This document shows, piece by piece, positions 52,326 through 56,092 of a stretch of 56,092 nt of DNA. The notes under the pieces are model-generated. The model made no database searches, had not been told where the DNA came from, and saw only the letters and a program-made list of their open reading frames with translations. The DNA is taken from the NCBI RefSeq assembly GCF_014656215.1, contig NZ_BNBZ01000043.1, forward strand, positions 1 through 56,092, read 5' to 3'. The stretch's first letter is position 1, and each line of letters starts with the position of its first letter. This stretch comes from Streptomyces zaomyceticus (lineage in GTDB: Bacteria > Actinomycetota > Actinomycetes > Streptomycetales > Streptomycetaceae). The translations under genes and the position numbers were made by a program.

Positions 52326-53681
52326 TTGCTCCAGGTACTGAACCCGGCGACGGAGGAGCTGGTCGCCACCGTCCCCGCCGCCACCCCCGCCGACGTCGAC
52401 GCCGCCGTCGCGCAGGCCGCCGCCGCCCAGCGCGGCTGGGCCGCCGCCGCGCCCGCCGACCGGGCCCGGCTGCTCCGCCGCTTCGCCGCCGTCGTCGACG
52501 GGCACATCGAGGAACTGGCCCGGCTCGAAGTGACCGAGGCCGGCCACACGATCGGCAACGCCCGATGGGAGGCGGGCAACGTCCGCGACCTCCTCGACTT
52601 CGCCGCCGGGGGAGTGGAACGCCTCAACGGGCGGCAGATCCCGGTGGCCGGCGGCCTGGACATCACGATCCTCGAACCGCTCGGGGTCGTCGGCGTCATC
52701 GCCCCCTGGAACTTCCCCATGCCGATCGCCGCCTGGGCCACCGCACCCGCCCTCGCCGCCGGCAACGCCGTCCTCCTCAAGCCCGCCGAGACCACCCCGC
52801 TCACCGCGCTCCGGCTGGCCGAACTCGCCCTGGAGGCCGGGCTGCCCGAAGGCCTCTTCCAGGTCCTCCCCGGCACCGGCCCGGTCGCCGGAAACGCCCT
52901 CGTCGAGCACCCCGGCGTCGCCAAGATCGTCTTCACCGGCTCCACCCGGGTCGGCAAGAGCATCATGGCGAAGTGCGCCGACCAGGTGAAGCGGGTCACC
53001 CTCGAACTCGGCGGCAAGAGCCCCAACATCGTCTTCGCCGACGCGGACCTGGAGGCCGCGGCGGCGGCCACGCCGATGTCCTTCCTCGACAACAGCGGCC
53101 AGGACTGCTGCGCCCGCACCCGCGTCCTCGTCCAGCGGAGCGCGTACGACCGCTTCCTGGAACTCCTCACGCCCGCGATCGAGGAGATCGTCGTCGGCGA
53201 CCCGGCCGACGAGCGCACACAGATGGGGCCGCTCATCTCCCGTGCCCAGCTCGACCGCGTCCGCTCCTACGTCACCGACGACCTCGCCGGAATCCGCGGC
53301 AAGGCCCCCGAGGGGCCCGGCTTCTGGTTCCCGCCGACCGTCCTCACCGATGTGCCCGAGGACGCGCCCTGCGCCGTCGAGGAGATCTTCGGACCCGTCG
53401 CCGTCGTCCTCCCCTTCGAGGACGAGGCCGACGCGATCCGCCTCGCCAACGCCACCGAGTACGGCCTGTCCGGCTCCATCTGGACCCGGGACGTCGGCCG
53501 CGCCCTGCGCGCCTCCCGCGCCGTCCGGGCCGGCAACCTCTCCGTCAACTCCCACTCCAGCGTCCGCTACTGGACCCCGTTCGGCGGCTACCGGCAGTCC
53601 GGTCTCGGCCGTGAACTGGGCCCCGACGCCCTGAACGCCTTCACCGAAACCAAGAACGTCTTCATCAGCACGGAGGCCTGA
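52326..53681 (+). CDS. NAD(P)-dependent aldehyde dehydrogenase
   Basis: A 451-residue ALDH. The cofactor region is GVIAPWNFPMPIAAW and FTGSTRVGKSIM. The general base is Glu227 in VTLELGGKSPN and the catalytic cysteine is Cys261 in NSGQDCCARTR. The PFGGYRQSGLGRELG and EIFGPV segments are typical. The start is TTG 52326 with GAGAGGA upstream. It follows the ligase by 37 bp and precedes the SDR gene by 6 bp, so all three form one operon. It probably oxidises the gamma-glutamylated aldehyde to an acid. Confidence 0.92.
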   Translation: MLQVLNPATEELVATVPAATPADVDAAVAQAAAAQRGWAAAAPADRARLLRRFAAVVDGHIEELARLEVTEAGHTIGNARWEAGNVRDLLDFAAGGVERLNGRQIPVAGGLDITILEPLGVVGVIAPWNFPMPIAAWATAPALAAGNAVLLKPAETTPLTALRLAELALEAGLPEGLFQVLPGTGPVAGNALVEHPGVAKIVFTGSTRVGKSIMAKCADQVKRVTLELGGKSPNIVFADADLEAAAAATPMSFLDNSGQDCCARTRVLVQRSAYDRFLELLTPAIEEIVVGDPADERTQMGPLISRAQLDRVRSYVTDDLAGIRGKAPEGPGFWFPPTVLTDVPEDAPCAVEEIFGPVAVVLPFEDEADAIRLANATEYGLSGSIWTRDVGRALRASRAVRAGNLSVNSHSSVRYWTPFGGYRQSGLGRELGPDALNAFTETKNVFISTEA

Positions 53682-53687
53682 GCCCAC

Positions 53688-54488
53688 ATGACCAGCACCA
53701 GCACCAGCACCGACGAGAACGTCTGCCGCCGCCTGGTCGGCCGTACCGCCGTCATCACCGGAGCCGGCAGCGGCATCGGCCTCGCCACCGCCCGCCGCCT
53801 CGCCTCCGAGGGCGCCAACGTCGTTTGCGGCGACATCGACGAGACGGCCGGCAAGGCCGCCGCCGAGGCCGTCGGCGGCACCTTCGTGAAGGTCGACGTC
53901 ACCGACCCGGAGGAGGTCGAGGCCCTGTTCCGCACCGCCTTCGAGACCTACGGCTCCGTCGACATCGCCTTCAACAACGCGGGCATCTCGCCCCCGGAGG
54001 ACGACTCCATCCTGGAGACCGGCCTGGAGGCCTGGAAGCGCGTCCAGGACGTCAACCTCACCTCGGTCTACCTGTGCTGCAAGGCCGCCCTGCCCTACAT
54101 GCGCCGCCAGGGCAAGGGCTCCATCATCAACACCGCCTCCTTCGTCGCGATCATGGGCGCGGCGACCAGCCAGATCTCGTACACCGCCTCCAAGGGCGGC
54201 GTGCTCGCGATGTCCCGCGAGCTGGGCGTCCAGTTCGCCCGCGAGGGCATCCGCGTCAACGCCCTCTGCCCCGGGCCCGTCAACACCCCGCTGCTCCAGG
54301 AACTCTTCGCCAAGGACCCGGAGCGGGCCGCGCGCCGCCTCGTCCACATCCCCGTCGGCCGCTTCGCCGAGCCCGAGGAGATCGCCGCCGCGGTCGCCTT
54401 CCTCGCCAGCGACGACTCCTCCTTCGTCAACGCCAGCGACTTCCTGGTCGACGGAGGCATCGCGGGCGCGTACGTGACCCCGCTCTAG
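53688..54488 (+). CDS. Short-chain dehydrogenase/reductase
   Basis: A 266-residue SDR with a Rossmann fold. The cofactor loop is TGAGSGIG (24-31), and Asp49 at the end of beta-2 (VVCGDID) suggests NAD. NNAG is at 96-99 and the active site is Ser164/Tyr165-x3-Lys169 in SQISYTASK. A repetitive MTSTSTST start precedes the fold. The GGAGG site lies inside the end of the previous gene. In an ethanolamine route it could oxidise the gamma-glutamylethanolamide alcohol to the aldehyde used by the ALDH. Confidence 0.92.
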   Translation: MTSTSTSTDENVCRRLVGRTAVITGAGSGIGLATARRLASEGANVVCGDIDETAGKAAAEAVGGTFVKVDVTDPEEVEALFRTAFETYGSVDIAFNNAGISPPEDDSILETGLEAWKRVQDVNLTSVYLCCKAALPYMRRQGKGSIINTASFVAIMGAATSQISYTASKGGVLAMSRELGVQFAREGIRVNALCPGPVNTPLLQELFAKDPERAARRLVHIPVGRFAEPEEIAAAVAFLASDDSSFVNASDFLVDGGIAGAYVTPL

Positions 54489-54585
54489 CCCGCCGCCACG
54501 ACGCGGGCGCGTACCCGACCCCGCTCCGGCCCGCCGTCGTACCCGCGGGCGCGTACGTGCCCCCGCTCCTGACCGCCGCCACACC
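54461..54585 (+). repeat. Three ~41-bp tandem units across the SDR stop codon
   Basis: CGCGGGCGCGTAC begins units at 54461, 54502 and 54544 (periods 41 and 42). The first unit encodes the SDR C-terminus and stop; the others are non-coding degenerate copies. Confidence 0.82.
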
Positions 54586-54683
54586 CCACACCCCCACACC
54601 CCCACCCGGCAGCCGGGCGTCGCAAGGCGCCCGGCTGTCCGGCGTCCGCAGCAGCCCAGCCCAGCCCCGACAGGAGAGCGATC

Positions 54684-55946
<1,263 letters not shown>

Positions 55947-55964
<18 letters not shown>

Positions 55965-55997
55965 CGGGCCGCGTGCACCGACGGACCGCGTGCAACT
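55947..55997 (+). repeat. Three exact 17-bp tandem units across the phosphatase stop codon
   Basis: Units ACGGACCGCGTGCACTG, ACGGGCCGCGTGCACCG and ACGGACCGCGTGCAACT run back to back from 55947. The junction of units 1 and 2 contains the TGA. Confidence 0.9.
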
Positions 55998-56092
55998 AGG
56001 GCGTGTCCGCAATGTCAGTTGGGGAGCCATAGTCGCAGGCAGGCGATGGTGACCAGGGCTTTGTAGTGGCGGGCTCGTTTGTCGTAGCGGGT
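55996..56092 (-). mobile_element. Edge of an IS5-type insertion sequence
   Basis: The sequence from about 56000 (GGGCGTGTCCGC onward) to the window edge is the transposase 3' end plus terminal bases of an IS5-family element. CTAG at 55996-55999 may be the target duplication. The element is inserted in the third 17-bp repeat unit. Confidence 0.75.
56015..56092 (-). CDS. IS5-family transposase, C-terminal end (partial)
   Basis: The minus-strand frame reads TRYDKRARHYKALVTIACL then RLWLPN and stop (TGA at 56017-56015). This is the characteristic C-terminus of the split or single-frame IS5-group transposases common in Streptomyces. Only the last 25 residues are visible, so the catalytic DDE residues lie beyond the window and intactness cannot be judged. 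Confidence 0.82.
   Translation of the reverse strand, partial: TRYDKRARHYKALVTIACLRLWLPN

Overview
This is a chromosomal segment of a high-GC actinobacterium, almost certainly a Streptomyces. The evidence is strong GC bias at third codon positions, frequent GTG and TTG starts, TANNNT -10 boxes with leaderless starts, and gene order: metH end, arc, dop, pup, prcB, prcA, pafA, FKBPs, pafB-pafC, tatA-tatC, helY, betaine ABC transporter, ethanolamine-type glutamine synthetase cluster. I recall the same order in the SCO16xx region of S. coelicolor. No tRNA, rRNA, CRISPR array or prophage was recognised. The only mobile DNA is the edge of an IS5-type element at the right end.

Layout. 1-10.4 kb: the 3' end of cobalamin-dependent methionine synthase, a HAD hydrolase, two tandem orphan peptide-binding lipoproteins, an orphan LuxR-type response regulator, a RecB-family Fe-S nuclease, an M50 intramembrane protease with CBS domains, tRNA m1A58 methyltransferase and a small secreted protein. 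10.4-24.2 kb: the Pup-proteasome locus, with a ferredoxin, the ATPase ring Arc, the depupylase Dop, Pup (here ending Gly-Gly-Glu), the 20S core prcB-prcA, a divergent LacI regulator/MFS pair, the ligase pafA, two FKBP prolyl isomerases and the regulators pafB-pafC. 24.3-31.1 kb: a zinc-ribbon protein, a one-helix membrane protein, tatA-tatC, the Ski2-like helicase HelY and a cytochrome P450. 31.1-36.6 kb: an ADP-ribosylglycohydrolase, a two-gene membrane operon divergent from a MerR regulator with a clear repeated operator, a siderophore-interacting flavoprotein under an iron box, and a 5'-3' exonuclease. 36.9-43.7 kb: a betaine-type ABC transporter with fused permease and binding protein, an XRE-cupin regulator translationally coupled to a metal-receptor protein, and a TDT transporter divergent from a LysR regulator.

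43.7-56.1 kb is catabolic. A YtcJ-like amidohydrolase, a TetR regulator and an NCS1 permease form one unit. A gamma-glutamyl hydrolase, an APC permease, a GntR regulator, a GlnA4-like gamma-glutamyl ligase, an aldehyde dehydrogenase and a short-chain dehydrogenase form a second unit. The second fits a gamma-glutamylated ethanolamine route: import, ligation to glutamate, oxidation, and hydrolytic release. A secreted HAD phosphatase follows and may supply the substrate.

Two patterns cut across genes. At least eight genes have a TANNNT box exactly 6-7 nt before the start codon and no Shine-Dalgarno, which predicts leaderless mRNAs. Several genes also carry degenerate tandem duplications, each with its own period, that straddle or abut their stop codons. 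The sequence does not explain these repeats.
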